Below are positions 52,305-61,462 of a stretch of DNA of 64,000 bases, one piece after another. A program made the translations under genes and the position numbers. The stretch's first letter is position 1. Every line of letters starts with the position of its first letter. The notes beneath the pieces were generated by a model that saw nothing but the letters and a program-made list of their open reading frames with translations, made no database searches and had not been told where the DNA came from. Source of the DNA: Hyphomicrobiales bacterium (GTDB lineage: Bacteria; Pseudomonadota; Alphaproteobacteria; Rhizobiales; Aestuariivirgaceae); assembly GCA_025363755.1 (NCBI GenBank), contig JANYLQ010000029.1, positions 124,001 through 188,000 on the forward strand, in the 5' to 3' direction.

Positions 52305-53526
52305 TATTTCCACACCACAAGTGAAACCTGATTTTATGCGCTTTGTACGCAGCAATATTCGCGATTATGCTTTGTTGCTTTCACTCTTGGCTATTATGGT
52401 ATTTTTTCAATTCAACACACACGGCACATTGTTCCGGCCCGTGAACATGACTAATATTTTGTTGCAGAACAGCTATATTGTTGTGATGGCATTGGGCATG
52501 TTGCTGGTGATTGTGGCTGGCCATATTGATTTATCGGTTGGTTCAGTTTCAGGATTCATCGGCGCACTTGCCGCCGTGTTAATGACAGGCACTTCACCCA
52601 ATCCTGATTTATTCACGATTCCTAAATTTGATTTCGTCACAGCTTCGATCATTTGCTTAGGCGTAGGTGCCGCGATTGGTGCTATTCAAGGCTATTTCAT
52701 TGCTTATTATAAAATTCCAGCCTTTATCGTGACTTTGGCAGGCATGTTGATTTTCAAAGGTTTAGCGCTTTCAGTTTTGGGTGGTGCATCAGTTGGGCCG
52801 TTACCAGCCACATTCCAACTTCTCAGCACTGGTTTTTTAACTGATGTGTTTGACATTCAACTTTTAGGCGCGCCGTTTAATTTGCTGGCACTGTTGATTG
52901 GTACATTGATTACGGCCGCACTGATCTATTTTAATTTCAAGGAACGCCGCAGCCAATTGCAACATGGTTTGGCAGAAGAACCTGAATCAATTTTTTATGG
53001 TCGCAACCTATTGATTGCAGTAGCCCTTATTGGTTTCAGTTTTATCATGGGGCAATATAAGGGTCTGCCCAATGTGCTGATTGTGATGTTTGCCTTGATC
53101 GCGTTGTTTGTGTTCATCACCACGCGCACCACGTTTGGTCGGCGCATTTATGCGATGGGCGGTAATGAAAAGGCGGCTAAGCTTTCGGGTGTAAATACCG
53201 AGCGGCTGACATTTTGGATTTTCACCATTATGGGTGCGCTGGCTGCTTTGGGCGGACTCATATTTGCCGCGCGGTTAAATGTGGCCACGCCAAAGGCAGG
53301 CGCTGGTTTCGAACTTGAGGTTATTGCCGCTTGCTTCATTGGCGGTGCCGCGGTGACTGGCGGTGTTGGTAAAATTGTAGGCGCGGTAATCGGCGCTTTC
53401 ATCATCGGCGTGATGAATAATGGTATGAGCATTATGGGGATCGGCATTGATTGGCAATTTGTGATCAAAGGTGCCGTGCTGTTGTTTGCCGTGTTCTTGG
53501 ATGTGAAGTTCAAGAATAGAGGCTGA
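52297..53526 (+). CDS. gguB: sugar ABC transporter permease, GguB-like
   Basis: 409-aa permease of the XylH/GguB type, longer than RbsC-class permeases (about 330 aa) owing to a central insertion with a charged loop ([17 protein letters not shown]). The conserved [20 protein letters not shown] and [18 protein letters not shown] segments are present. It ends only 4 bp from the convergent gamma-subunit gene with no terminator between. Confidence 0.93.
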   Translation: MTDISTPQVKPDFMRFVRSNIRDYALLLSLLAIMVFFQFNTHGTLFRPVNMTNILLQNSYIVVMALGMLLVIVAGHIDLSVGSVSGFIGALAAVLMTGTSPNPDLFTIPKFDFVTASIICLGVGAAIGAIQGYFIAYYKIPAFIVTLAGMLIFKGLALSVLGGASVGPLPATFQLLSTGFLTDVFDIQLLGAPFNLLALLIGTLITAALIYFNFKERRSQLQHGLAEEPESIFYGRNLLIAVALIGFSFIMGQYKGLPNVLIVMFALIALFVFITTRTTFGRRIYAMGGNEKAAKLSGVNTERLTFWIFTIMGALAALGGLIFAARLNVATPKAGAGFELEVIAACFIGGAAVTGGVGKIVGAVIGAFIIGVMNNGMSIMGIGIDWQFVIKGAVLLFAVFLDVKFKNRG

Positions 53527-53530
53527 GGTT

Positions 53531-54076
53531 TTAACTCACCTGATAGCCAAACTCCGCAGCTTGTGACGTGAGCCATTCCCAGAAGCTTTCAGAAAAGCCA
53601 CGGAAAACTGAGAGTGTGAATTCATCTTTGCCCGTGCGTGTGATGTGCACGCCAACATGCGCCATTTGAGTGAGCGCGGATTTGCCCACCGGAAATTCAT
53701 CTGTGTACAAATCAATTGGTGTGCCCTTGGCAAGCACGGCGCGGGCTTTAGGGCCGGAAATGCGGATGGTTATGCGGCCGTGGCTTTGATCAGTGACAGA
53801 GGCGATGTTTGCCAGTTTAGTTTTCAGTTCGGTGTAGAGGGCTGCTTCGGACTTGGCTGCGGATTGCACGTAATATTGATCCGGGCCTGCCCAAAGCACA
53901 TTGACAGATTTCAATGATGCTAGAGCATCCTTTAATGCTTTTGATTTTCCATTGCGGGCGATGACCATAGCGATTGCCAGCGGATGCACGACTGACAAGG
54001 TAACGCCGGGTGCGCCTTTGTCGGCACCGAAGCGACCTTGAATAGCAATTGTCTGTAATGAGGAAACTCTATGCAT
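53531..54076 (-). CDS. mgdD: N-methylglutamate dehydrogenase subunit D / sarcosine oxidase gamma-like
   Basis: 181-aa SoxG-family subunit. Start 54076 overlaps the alpha-subunit gene by 8 bp and matches the family N-terminus; starts further upstream lie within the alpha gene. It resembles the C-terminal part of aminomethyltransferase-like proteins (GPKARAVLAKGTPIDLYTDEFPVGKSALTQMAHVGV, in two parts). Needed for assembly of the heterotetramer. Last gene of the operon. Confidence 0.88.
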   Translation of the reverse strand: MHRVSSLQTIAIQGRFGADKGAPGVTLSVVHPLAIAMVIARNGKSKALKDALASLKSVNVLWAGPDQYYVQSAAKSEAALYTELKTKLANIASVTDQSHGRITIRISGPKARAVLAKGTPIDLYTDEFPVGKSALTQMAHVGVHITRTGKDEFTLSVFRGFSESFWEWLTSQAAEFGYQVS

Positions 54077-56948
54077 GGAGCCTCCGATTTTCGGGATCAA
54101 AATGCACGGGGTCACAAATCTCAGCGAGATAATGATGCCCGCGAAGACCATCAAACACTTTGACCACTTCGCCATGGCGGGCGCGACCATTTGAGAGCAG
54201 AGCTAGGCCCAGCCACATATCAAGCATGGGCGACCATGCAACCGAGCAGATATAGCCTTGGTCATTGGCCATGCTTGGTCTATCTGATTGTTTCAGGAGA
54301 TGTCCGCCCGATCTGATCTTCATCGTTCTATCGACAGGCCTAATACCCACCACACATTGGCGCGCTGGATCGACCATGCCTTCGCGCGTGGCCATCATGC
54401 GGCCGATGAAATCTTTTTTGGTCGACATCATTTTGCCAAGGCCTAAGTCACCTGCCGTGGTCGTGCCGTTTAACTCGCCACCCGCTACATGGCCTTTTTC
54501 GATGCGCATCATTGAAAGCGCTTCAACACCATAAGGCACGATTTCAAATTCCTGGCCTGCTTGCATAATGGCACGGGCCACCATGTTGCCGTGGTCGGCG
54601 GGTACAGCCAGTTCATAAGCGTGTTCACCTGAAAATGAGATGCGGAAAAGACGCGCAGTTAAGCCGCCTAAAATGGTGATGTCTTTGGCGGCGAGATAAG
54701 GCGTTGTCTCATCATTCAGCGTGAGACCATCAACCAGTTTTTGCAACGTGGCGCGGGACTTTGGTCCGGCGATGGCCATTTGCGCCCACTGCTCAGTGAC
54801 GGAAACATATTGCACATCGAGCTCTGGCCACAGCGCTTGGTGGCAGAACTCAATGTGGCTCATGACGCGAGCTGCATTGGCCGTGGTCGTGGTCATCAAG
54901 TAATGATCATCGGCGAGGCGCGACGTGGTGCCATCGTCAAACACTACGCCATCTTCGCGCAGCATCAGGCCGTAACGAGCTTTGCCAATTGCGAGTGTGG
55001 AGAAAGTGTTGCAATATATTTTATCGAGGAATGCGCCAGCGTCTTTGCCTTGGATGTCGATCTTACCCAATGTCGATACATCGCAAAGGCCTACACCAGC
55101 ACGCGTGGCTTTGACTTCGCGTGAAGCTGAAGCCAGCCAATCTTCGCCAGCTTTGGGAAACCAGCTAGAGCGCATCCATAATCCAGTTTCTACAAATACA
55201 GCGCCTTGTTCGATAGCCCAATCATGCAACGGGGTCTTGCGCACAGGCTGGAAATGATGGCCCGTGAAGGGGCCGGCGAATGCGCCGAAAGACACAGGCG
55301 TGTACATGGGGCGGAAGGTGGTGGTGCCCATTTCGGAAATGGATTTGCCCGCCGCTTCTGCGAGGATAGCGATGGCATTGACGTTGCCGAGCTTGCCCTG
55401 ATCCGTGGCCATGCCGGTTGTGGTGTAGCGCTTGGCCAATTCCACATGGCCGTAGCCCTCGCGATTAGCAAGCGGCAAATCTTTGGCAGTGGCGTCATTT
55501 TGATAATCGATAAAGGCTTTGCTGGTGGATTCTTTGACCCACCAGAAAGGCTGAATGGCGAAGGCTTCGTCTTTGCATTTTGGTGTGGGCGGTGTTTTGC
55601 CCTTTAATGTTCCAGCGACGATGCCTGAGTTCAAGCATTCAGACAGCAGCATTTTTCCGGAAGCACTGCCGATGGCCCTGAATTGCGGCCCGACATCAGG
55701 CGGCATGAAGGCGGCTATTATTTCATTCCAGATTGGTTTTGCGCCACGGTGGCACATCAGATTTACGATGGGTGACCAGCCGCCCGACATGGCAACGGCA
55801 TCGCATTCAAAATGCGAGCCATCAGATAGGTCGATGGATTTAACGCCCTTGCCACCTTTGACATTGATGATCTTGCCATTTTTGCGCGTGTCAATCACGG
55901 CTGCGATGTTTATGCCGTGGTCTTTCATGTCACCCACCGTGCGCCGCGCGGAATTATTGTTGGTGAAGACGGCGATGGATTTGCCTGCTGCTGCCCCATA
56001 GCGATTGGCATAGTGGCGCATGGCAGAAGCCAGCATGACGCCGGGCACATCATTGCCACCAAACACGAGTGGGCGTTCTTCTGCACCAGCGGCAAGCACG
56101 GCACGTTTGGCATGGATGCGCCAATAGCGTTGACGCGGTTCGAATGCGGGTGGCACGGCTACGTGATCATTCACGCGCTCAAGGCCGCCAAAAATATTAC
56201 CATCAAACCAGCCGAAAATTGTGGTGCGCGGCATAAGGGTTACGTTTGGCAATGATGCTAATTCGGCGATAATAGTTTGCGCAAAGCTCAAGCCGTTCGT
56301 GCCGTCGATTTCTTCATTCTCAAACAGCAGTGATCCGCCGAGAGCGGAGCCCTCGTCAGCAAGAATCACGCGTGCGCCTGATCTTGCTGCGGTGCGTGCG
56401 GCCATGAGACCGGAGGGGCCGGAGCCGATCACGAGCAAATCGCAATGGGCATAAGATTTTTCGTAAGTGTCGGGGTCTGCTTCTTTCGAGGCAGTGCCGA
56501 GGCCTGCTGCTTTGCGGATCAACGGTTCGTAGATTTTTTCCCAAAAGGTTTTGGGCCACATGAAGGTTTTATAATAGAAGCCCGCAACAAAGATTGATGA
56601 AGCAAGTGAGTTGATCGCCAGAAAATCATTCTCCAGTGAAGGCCAGCGGTTTTGGCTGGTGGCGATGAGGCCATCATAAAGTTCGACCATGGTGGCGCGG
56701 GTGTTGGCTTCTTTGCGTGGGCCTTCGCGCAGTTCAACAAGAGCGTTTGGTTCAGATGCGCCGGCCGAAATGACGCCGCGCGGGCGGTGATATTTGAATG
56801 AGCGGCCCATTAGATGCACGCCGCTTGCAATCAGCGCTGAAGCGAGTGTGTCACCTTGATGGCCCTTAAAGGATTTACCATCGAATTTGAAAGTCAGGTT
56901 TGTGGAGCGGTCAATCAGACCGCCGTTTGCAATGCGAAAGCCAGTCAT
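54069..56948 (-). CDS. mgdC: N-methylglutamate dehydrogenase subunit C / sarcosine oxidase alpha-like
   Basis: 959-aa SoxA-family subunit. Order of domains: N-terminal ferredoxin-like segment (FDGKSFKGHQGDTLASAL), NAD-binding Rossmann motif (VIGSGPSGLMAARTAARSG near residue 172), and a C-terminal tetrahydrofolate-binding GcvT-like half. The folate domain traps the formaldehyde released on demethylation as methylene-tetrahydrofolate. Because mgsABC and a GmaS-type ligase are adjacent, N-methylglutamate is a likelier substrate than sarcosine. Overlaps the delta subunit by 4 bp. Confidence 0.9.
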   Translation of the reverse strand: MTGFRIANGGLIDRSTNLTFKFDGKSFKGHQGDTLASALIASGVHLMGRSFKYHRPRGVISAGASEPNALVELREGPRKEANTRATMVELYDGLIATSQNRWPSLENDFLAINSLASSIFVAGFYYKTFMWPKTFWEKIYEPLIRKAAGLGTASKEADPDTYEKSYAHCDLLVIGSGPSGLMAARTAARSGARVILADEGSALGGSLLFENEEIDGTNGLSFAQTIIAELASLPNVTLMPRTTIFGWFDGNIFGGLERVNDHVAVPPAFEPRQRYWRIHAKRAVLAAGAEERPLVFGGNDVPGVMLASAMRHYANRYGAAAGKSIAVFTNNNSARRTVGDMKDHGINIAAVIDTRKNGKIINVKGGKGVKSIDLSDGSHFECDAVAMSGGWSPIVNLMCHRGAKPIWNEIIAAFMPPDVGPQFRAIGSASGKMLLSECLNSGIVAGTLKGKTPPTPKCKDEAFAIQPFWWVKESTSKAFIDYQNDATAKDLPLANREGYGHVELAKRYTTTGMATDQGKLGNVNAIAILAEAAGKSISEMGTTTFRPMYTPVSFGAFAGPFTGHHFQPVRKTPLHDWAIEQGAVFVETGLWMRSSWFPKAGEDWLASASREVKATRAGVGLCDVSTLGKIDIQGKDAGAFLDKIYCNTFSTLAIGKARYGLMLREDGVVFDDGTTSRLADDHYLMTTTTANAARVMSHIEFCHQALWPELDVQYVSVTEQWAQMAIAGPKSRATLQKLVDGLTLNDETTPYLAAKDITILGGLTARLFRISFSGEHAYELAVPADHGNMVARAIMQAGQEFEIVPYGVEALSMMRIEKGHVAGGELNGTTTAGDLGLGKMMSTKKDFIGRMMATREGMVDPARQCVVGIRPVDRTMKIRSGGHLLKQSDRPSMANDQGYICSVAWSPMLDMWLGLALLSNGRARHGEVVKVFDGLRGHHYLAEICDPVHFDPENRRLHA

Positions 56949-57217
56949 GTTTTGGCCTTCATGGTTTTAGTTGCAACCGCGCTGTCAACTTCGTGCGTGT
57001 CGGTGTTGCGCTTTACCACGAGCCAAGCGCGGCAACCACCGGAGTGGTGTACATATTCGGTGTAATCGCCACGCGGGTTATCTCGCAGGTAAACATAGTC
57101 CATCCACGCATCCATTGATGATGGTTCAAGGCTGGTGGGGCGTGTGACTGTTGCATCGCCTAAGAATGTGAACTCTTCGACGGGTCTCGTTCCGCAATGG
57201 GGGCAAGGTATCAGCAT
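56945..57217 (-). CDS. mgdB: N-methylglutamate dehydrogenase subunit B / sarcosine oxidase delta-like
   Basis: 90-aa zinc protein. Zn ligands are visible: Cys5 and Cys8 (CPHC), His58 and Cys62 (HHSGGC). Start 57217 lies 11 bases after the beta-subunit stop and fits the family N-terminus M-L-x-x-C-P-x-C-G; earlier starts run into the beta gene. Structural subunit of the tetramer. Confidence 0.92.
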   Translation of the reverse strand: MLIPCPHCGTRPVEEFTFLGDATVTRPTSLEPSSMDAWMDYVYLRDNPRGDYTEYVHHSGGCRAWLVVKRNTDTHEVDSAVATKTMKAKT

Positions 57218-57227
57218 GGGTTCATCA

Positions 57228-58478
57228 TCAATGTAAATTGGGCGTAGCCCCCTGCCCTTTCTCATCCAGCACAAGACCACGGCGGAAGCGATCCAAGCGG
57301 TAGGCTGTGGCCACTTCATGCGGTTCATCTTTGGCTATTAAATGCGCGTAGCAAAAGCCAGATGCGGGTGTCGCTTTGAAACCGCCATAGCACCAACCTG
57401 CATTTAAATATAATCCGTGTACTGATGTTTTATCAATGATCGGCGAACCATCCATCGACATATCCATGACGCCGCCCCATGAGCGCAAGGTGCGGATGCG
57501 CGAGAGGGCGGGGATCATAGCCACGCCAGCCTCGACTACATGTTCAACCATGGGCAAGTTTCCGCGACGGGCGTAAGAATTATAACCATCGAGATCACCG
57601 CCGAACACAAGACCGCCTTTGTCTGATTGCGAGACATAAAAATGGCCCGCGCCAAAAGTGACCACGCCATCAATGAAAGGCTTCAGACCTTCAGATACAA
57701 AGGCTTGCAACACGTGGCTTTCGATAGGCAGTTTGAGGCCAGCCATGGAGGCGACTTCGGATGAATGACCAGCGGCACACAGCGCCAGCTTTTTGCATTT
57801 GATTGCGCCACGCGATGTTTGAACACCGACAACTTTGCCATTTTCAATATCGATGCCCTGCACTTCGCAGCCCTGAATCACATCAACGCCGCGCATATCA
57901 GCACCGCGTGCAAAACCCCAAGCAACAGCATCATGGCGTACGGTGCCGCCGCGCCGTTGCAACAAGCCGCCTTTTATCGGGAAGCGCGGATTTTCGAAAT
58001 CGAAGTATGGATACATTTCGCGTACGGCGTGAGCATCGAGAAGTTCGGCATCGACGCCATCAATACGCATGCCATTGCCACGCCTTGCAAAAGCATCGCG
58101 CTGGGCATCCGTATGACATAAGTTGAGAACGCCCCGCTGGGAGACCATGGCGTTGAAATTGAAATCTTGCTCAAGCCCTTCCCAGAGCTTCATGGAGAGT
58201 TCGTAGAACGGGTTGTTGCCGGGCAGCAGATAATTTGAGCGGATGATAGTGGTATTTCGTCCGATATTGCCGGAACCGAGCCAGGACTTTTCGAGCACGG
58301 CGATATTTTTGAGACCATGTTCTTTGGCTAAATAATATGCCGTGGCTAAACCATGGCCGCCGCCGCCCACAATGATGATATCATATTCCGGTTTCGGGTC
58401 AGGATTGCGCCATGCGGGTTGCCAATTTTTGTGGCCACTAAAAGAGTTCCGCAACAATGAAAAAATGGAATACTTCAT
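57228..58478 (-). CDS. mgdA: N-methylglutamate dehydrogenase subunit A / sarcosine oxidase beta-like
   Basis: 416-aa FAD oxidoreductase of the SoxB family, which performs the oxidative demethylation. FAD motif GGGGHG at 38-43; His182 (GGTVRHDAV) is at the place of the residue that binds FMN covalently in heterotetrameric sarcosine oxidase. Length is normal (about 415). First gene of the B-D-A-G series, preceded by a REP-like element that separates it from the GlnT/GmaS gene. Confidence 0.92.
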   Translation of the reverse strand: MKYSIFSLLRNSFSGHKNWQPAWRNPDPKPEYDIIIVGGGGHGLATAYYLAKEHGLKNIAVLEKSWLGSGNIGRNTTIIRSNYLLPGNNPFYELSMKLWEGLEQDFNFNAMVSQRGVLNLCHTDAQRDAFARRGNGMRIDGVDAELLDAHAVREMYPYFDFENPRFPIKGGLLQRRGGTVRHDAVAWGFARGADMRGVDVIQGCEVQGIDIENGKVVGVQTSRGAIKCKKLALCAAGHSSEVASMAGLKLPIESHVLQAFVSEGLKPFIDGVVTFGAGHFYVSQSDKGGLVFGGDLDGYNSYARRGNLPMVEHVVEAGVAMIPALSRIRTLRSWGGVMDMSMDGSPIIDKTSVHGLYLNAGWCYGGFKATPASGFCYAHLIAKDEPHEVATAYRLDRFRRGLVLDEKGQGATPNLH

Positions 58479-58514
58479 TAGAGAAAATCGTTTCGGATTT
58501 TTAACACTTTGTAT

Positions 58515-58599
58515 CCGTCATTCCTGCGGAGGCAGGAATCCAGCTTTCTTCGAGTGAGCCCAGACGAAAGCTGGGCCCCAGCCTTCGCTGGGGTGACGG
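58515..58599. repeat. REP-like two-hairpin intergenic element, copy 5
   Basis: CCGTCATTCCTGCGGAGGCAGG on the left and GCCCCAGCCTTCGCTGGGG TGACGG on the right. It lies between the GlnT/GmaS gene and mgdA; a further copy flanks the other side of the same gene. Confidence 0.82.
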
Positions 58600-58640
58600 T
58601 GTTTGGTGTGGGCATTACGAAACTAAGCTGCATTCAATGT

Positions 58641-59948
58641 TCAACAATCCAATGTCGTATCACGTTCCCATTGAGTGAGGTGCCTTGCGTATTGGTTCCA
58701 CTCATTGTGTTTCAATTTAAGATAACCTGCCGACAATTCTTCGCCCAGTGCGGCACAAAGTAGCTTATTCTTTTCGAAGTTACGTAAAGCATCCAACAAA
58801 TTGAGAGGGAGTTTTTTCAAGTCTTTGACAGTGTGGCTTTGCGTGTACATATCAATATCAAGTCGTTTGCCGGGATTGGTTTTGCGTTCAATGCCGTCCA
58901 TGCCTGCGGCCAGAATTCCAGCAAGCATTAGATATGGGTTAGCAGAGCAATCAGGCAGGCGGAATTCGCAGCGGCCAGCATCTGGAATGCGCACCATATG
59001 GGTGCGGTTATTGCCGCCGAAGCTTACAGTGTTGGGCGACCACGTAGCGCCCGATATTGTGCGCGGCGCGTTGATGCGCTTGTAGGAGTTCACAGTAGGA
59101 TTGGTAATGGCCACCAAGGCGTCAGCATGTTCAATCAAGCCGCCGATGAAGTTATAAGCCAATGGTGAAAGGCCCATTTCATCATTTGCGTTTTCGAATA
59201 GGTTTTTCTTACCCGCTTTATCCCACACGGAAAGATGGGCGTGGCAACCGTTGCCCGAGAGATTGATGAAGGGCTTTGGCATAAACGTGGCGCGCATGCC
59301 GTGCTTTTCGGCAATGGCTTTGACCATGAATTTAAAGAAAGCGAGTTGATCTGCGGTGGTGAGCGCGTCGCTGAAGTTCCAATTGATTTCAAATTGGCCG
59401 TTGGCGTCTTCATGGTCGTTTTGATATGGGCCCCAACCGAGCTTCGTCATGATATCGCAAATCTCGGTGATCACATCGAGACGGCGCATAATGGCGGATT
59501 GATCGTAGCACGGTTTTTCTTGGTGATCTTTATCGTCTGAAGGTGCTGAACCGTCAGCATTGATCAAGTGAAATTCAGGTTCGCAACCTGCCATCAATTT
59601 CATGTTTTGTTTGGCAGCGCGTTCCATGCCGCGTTTCAAAGCTAAGCGTGGCGCCTGTTCCAATGGCTTACCGCTCATGTGCGGGTCGCCCGCCATCCAC
59701 GCGATTTCGGGCTTCCATGGCAGTTGGATCAAGGTGCTTGTGTCGGGGTAAACCAGAACGTCTGGGTGAGCTGGGGTTTGATCGAGCCAAGTTGCAAAGC
59801 CTGCAAAACCAGCACCAGCTTTTTGCATTTTGTTGCCTGCTTCAGCAGGCACGAGTTTGGCGCGTTGGGTGCCGAACAAATCTGTGTAGTTGAACAAGAA
59901 ATATTTTACTTTGTTCTTTTTGGCGTAGGCTACCAAATCCATCGACAT
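58641..59948 (-). CDS. gmaS: glutamine synthetase-family ligase, GlnT/GmaS type (gamma-glutamylmethylamide synthetase candidate)
   Basis: 435-aa type III glutamine synthetase homologue. The family start LFGTQRAKLVP, the metal and glutamate motifs ENDHEDANGQFEINW (as N-D-H-E-D-A-N-G-Q-F-E), GNGCHAHLS and the RIPDAGRCEFR segment are conserved, so the enzyme should be active. In methylamine users this branch joins methylamine to glutamate; in other rhizobia the same branch (GlnT) makes glutamine. Between mgsABC and mgdABCD the GmaS role is preferred. Start 59948 has GGAG 9 bp upstream. Confidence 0.85.
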   Translation of the reverse strand: MSMDLVAYAKKNKVKYFLFNYTDLFGTQRAKLVPAEAGNKMQKAGAGFAGFATWLDQTPAHPDVLVYPDTSTLIQLPWKPEIAWMAGDPHMSGKPLEQAPRLALKRGMERAAKQNMKLMAGCEPEFHLINADGSAPSDDKDHQEKPCYDQSAIMRRLDVITEICDIMTKLGWGPYQNDHEDANGQFEINWNFSDALTTADQLAFFKFMVKAIAEKHGMRATFMPKPFINLSGNGCHAHLSVWDKAGKKNLFENANDEMGLSPLAYNFIGGLIEHADALVAITNPTVNSYKRINAPRTISGATWSPNTVSFGGNNRTHMVRIPDAGRCEFRLPDCSANPYLMLAGILAAGMDGIERKTNPGKRLDIDMYTQSHTVKDLKKLPLNLLDALRNFEKNKLLCAALGEELSAGYLKLKHNEWNQYARHLTQWERDTTLDC

Positions 59949-60011
59949 GTTTTTCGTCTCCTTAGCGCCGACTATTTTGTCGGCTTATTTGTTAGCCCAC
60001 CTCACTTATTA

Positions 60012-60099
60012 CGTCACCCCAGCGAAGGCTGGGGTCCAGCTTCATTTCAAGCTCAGCGCCTGTAAATTAGCTGGATGCCAGCCTTCGCTGGCATGACGG
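60012..60099. repeat. REP-like two-hairpin intergenic element, copy 6
   Basis: CGTCACCCCAGCGAAGGCTGGGG on the left (19 bases of stem and loop) and GCCAGCCTTCGCTGGC ATGACGG on the right. It lies between mgsC and the GlnT/GmaS gene. Confidence 0.82.
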
Positions 60100-60126
60100 T
60101 TGTGGAGTGGTATCTATGTGAAAAAA

Positions 60127-61455
60127 TCAAAATCTGACCTTCCCCGGAATCCAATCTGTGCCCGCCAATGGCACTTGAGCCATGGCCGCGGCTTCGATTG
60201 TAAGTGCGCAGAGATCTTCTGGCTCAAGATTATGCACGTGGGATTTACCGTTGGCTCTTGCGATGGTTTGGGCTTCGAGGGTGAGCACCTTCAGATAATT
60301 ATAAAGGCGGCGGCCGGCTTTTACGGGGTCGAGGCGCGCGGATAAAACCGGGTCCTGCGTGGTGATGCCTGCAGGGTCGCGGCCTTCATGCCAATCATCG
60401 TAAGCACCTGCTGTTGTACCAAGTGCGTTGTATTCAGCCTCATAATGTGGATCATTATCACCAAGTGCCACAAGGGCTGCGGTGCCTATGGCCACTGCAT
60501 CTGCACCTAATGCCAAGGCTTTGGCCACATCAGCGCCGTTACGAATGCCGCCTGATACAATGAGCTGCACCTTGCGGTGCATATTGAGTTCTTGGAGCGC
60601 GCGCACTGCGGGACGAATGCAAGCGAGTGTGGGTTGACCAACATGTTCAATGAAAACTTCTTGCGTTGCAGCTGTTCCGCCTTGCATGCCGTCCACGACT
60701 ACAACATCGGCGCCGGCTTTTACGGCCAATGCCACATCATAATAGGGCCGCGCACCACCGATTTTGACATAGATCGGTTTTTCCCAATTGGTGATTTCGC
60801 GGAGTTCTTGAATTTTGATTTCAAGATCATCAGGGCCAGTCCAATCTGGGTGGCGGCAGGCCGAGCGTTGATCAATGCCTTTGGGCAAGCAGCGCATGGC
60901 GGCCACGCGATCGGAAATTTTCTGGCCCAGCAACATGCCACCACCGCCTGGTTTAGCACCCTGGCCAATGACGACTTCAATCGCATCTGCTTTGCGCAAA
61001 TCGTCAGGGTTCATGCCGTAACGTGAGGGTAGATACTGATAGACAAGATGTTTCGATTGGCCACGTTCTTCCGGTGTCATTCCGCCATCGCCCGTGGTGG
61101 TTGATGTGCCAGCTGCGGAAGCGCCACGGCCCAATGCTTCCTTGGCATTGGCAGACAGTGAGCCAAAGCTCATGCCTGCAATGGTGATTGGAATTTTAAG
61201 ATGAATGGGCTTTTTGGCAAAGCGTGTGCCAAGTACAACATCGGTTCCGCATTTTTCACGGTAACCTTCTAAAGGGTAGCGCGAGATGGATGCGCCTAAG
61301 AAAAGCAGATCATCGAAATGTGGAAGTTTGCGCTTGGCACCTGCGCCACGAATATCATAAATGCCAGTTGATGCGGCGCGACGGATTTCGGCCAATGTTG
61401 CATCATCAAAGGTGGCTGATTTGCGCGGTACGGTGCGTGGAATGTTGGTATCCAT
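60127..61455 (-). CDS. mgsC: N-methylglutamate synthase subunit C / glutamate synthase FMN-domain protein
   Basis: 442-aa protein similar to the FMN-binding synthase domain of GltB (also named GlxD). Flavin-barrel segments KIGGARPYYDVALAVKAG and VVVDGMQGGTAAT are clear. The three cysteines that hold the 3Fe-4S cluster of GltB (C-x5-C-x4-C before VGIATQDP) are absent; the region reads DWHEGRDPAGITTQDP. Start 61455 has GAGG 6 bp upstream. Makes N-methylglutamate from glutamate-derived intermediates and methylamine with MgsA and MgsB. Confidence 0.88.
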   Translation of the reverse strand: MDTNIPRTVPRKSATFDDATLAEIRRAASTGIYDIRGAGAKRKLPHFDDLLFLGASISRYPLEGYREKCGTDVVLGTRFAKKPIHLKIPITIAGMSFGSLSANAKEALGRGASAAGTSTTTGDGGMTPEERGQSKHLVYQYLPSRYGMNPDDLRKADAIEVVIGQGAKPGGGGMLLGQKISDRVAAMRCLPKGIDQRSACRHPDWTGPDDLEIKIQELREITNWEKPIYVKIGGARPYYDVALAVKAGADVVVVDGMQGGTAATQEVFIEHVGQPTLACIRPAVRALQELNMHRKVQLIVSGGIRNGADVAKALALGADAVAIGTAALVALGDNDPHYEAEYNALGTTAGAYDDWHEGRDPAGITTQDPVLSARLDPVKAGRRLYNYLKVLTLEAQTIARANGKSHVHNLEPEDLCALTIEAAAMAQVPLAGTDWIPGKVRF

Positions 61456-61462
61456 TAAAACC

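Noticed and set aside
53531-58478. Heterotetrameric sarcosine oxidase (soxBDAG)
   Set aside because: Subunits are homologous, but the adjacent mgsABC-like genes and GlnT/GmaS ligase on the same strand make N-methylglutamate dehydrogenase the better reading. Sarcosine is kept only as an alternative.
58641-59948. Housekeeping glutamine synthetase GlnA
   Set aside because: The protein has the N-terminus and motifs of the GlnT/GmaS branch, and lacks the GlnA type I tail with the adenylylation site.
34-60099. Repeated hairpin sequences as a possible CRISPR or insertion-sequence remnant
   Set aside because: Copies are scattered over 60 kb, each is a self-contained pair of stems, there are no spacers, cas genes or transposase genes, and no target duplications are evident.
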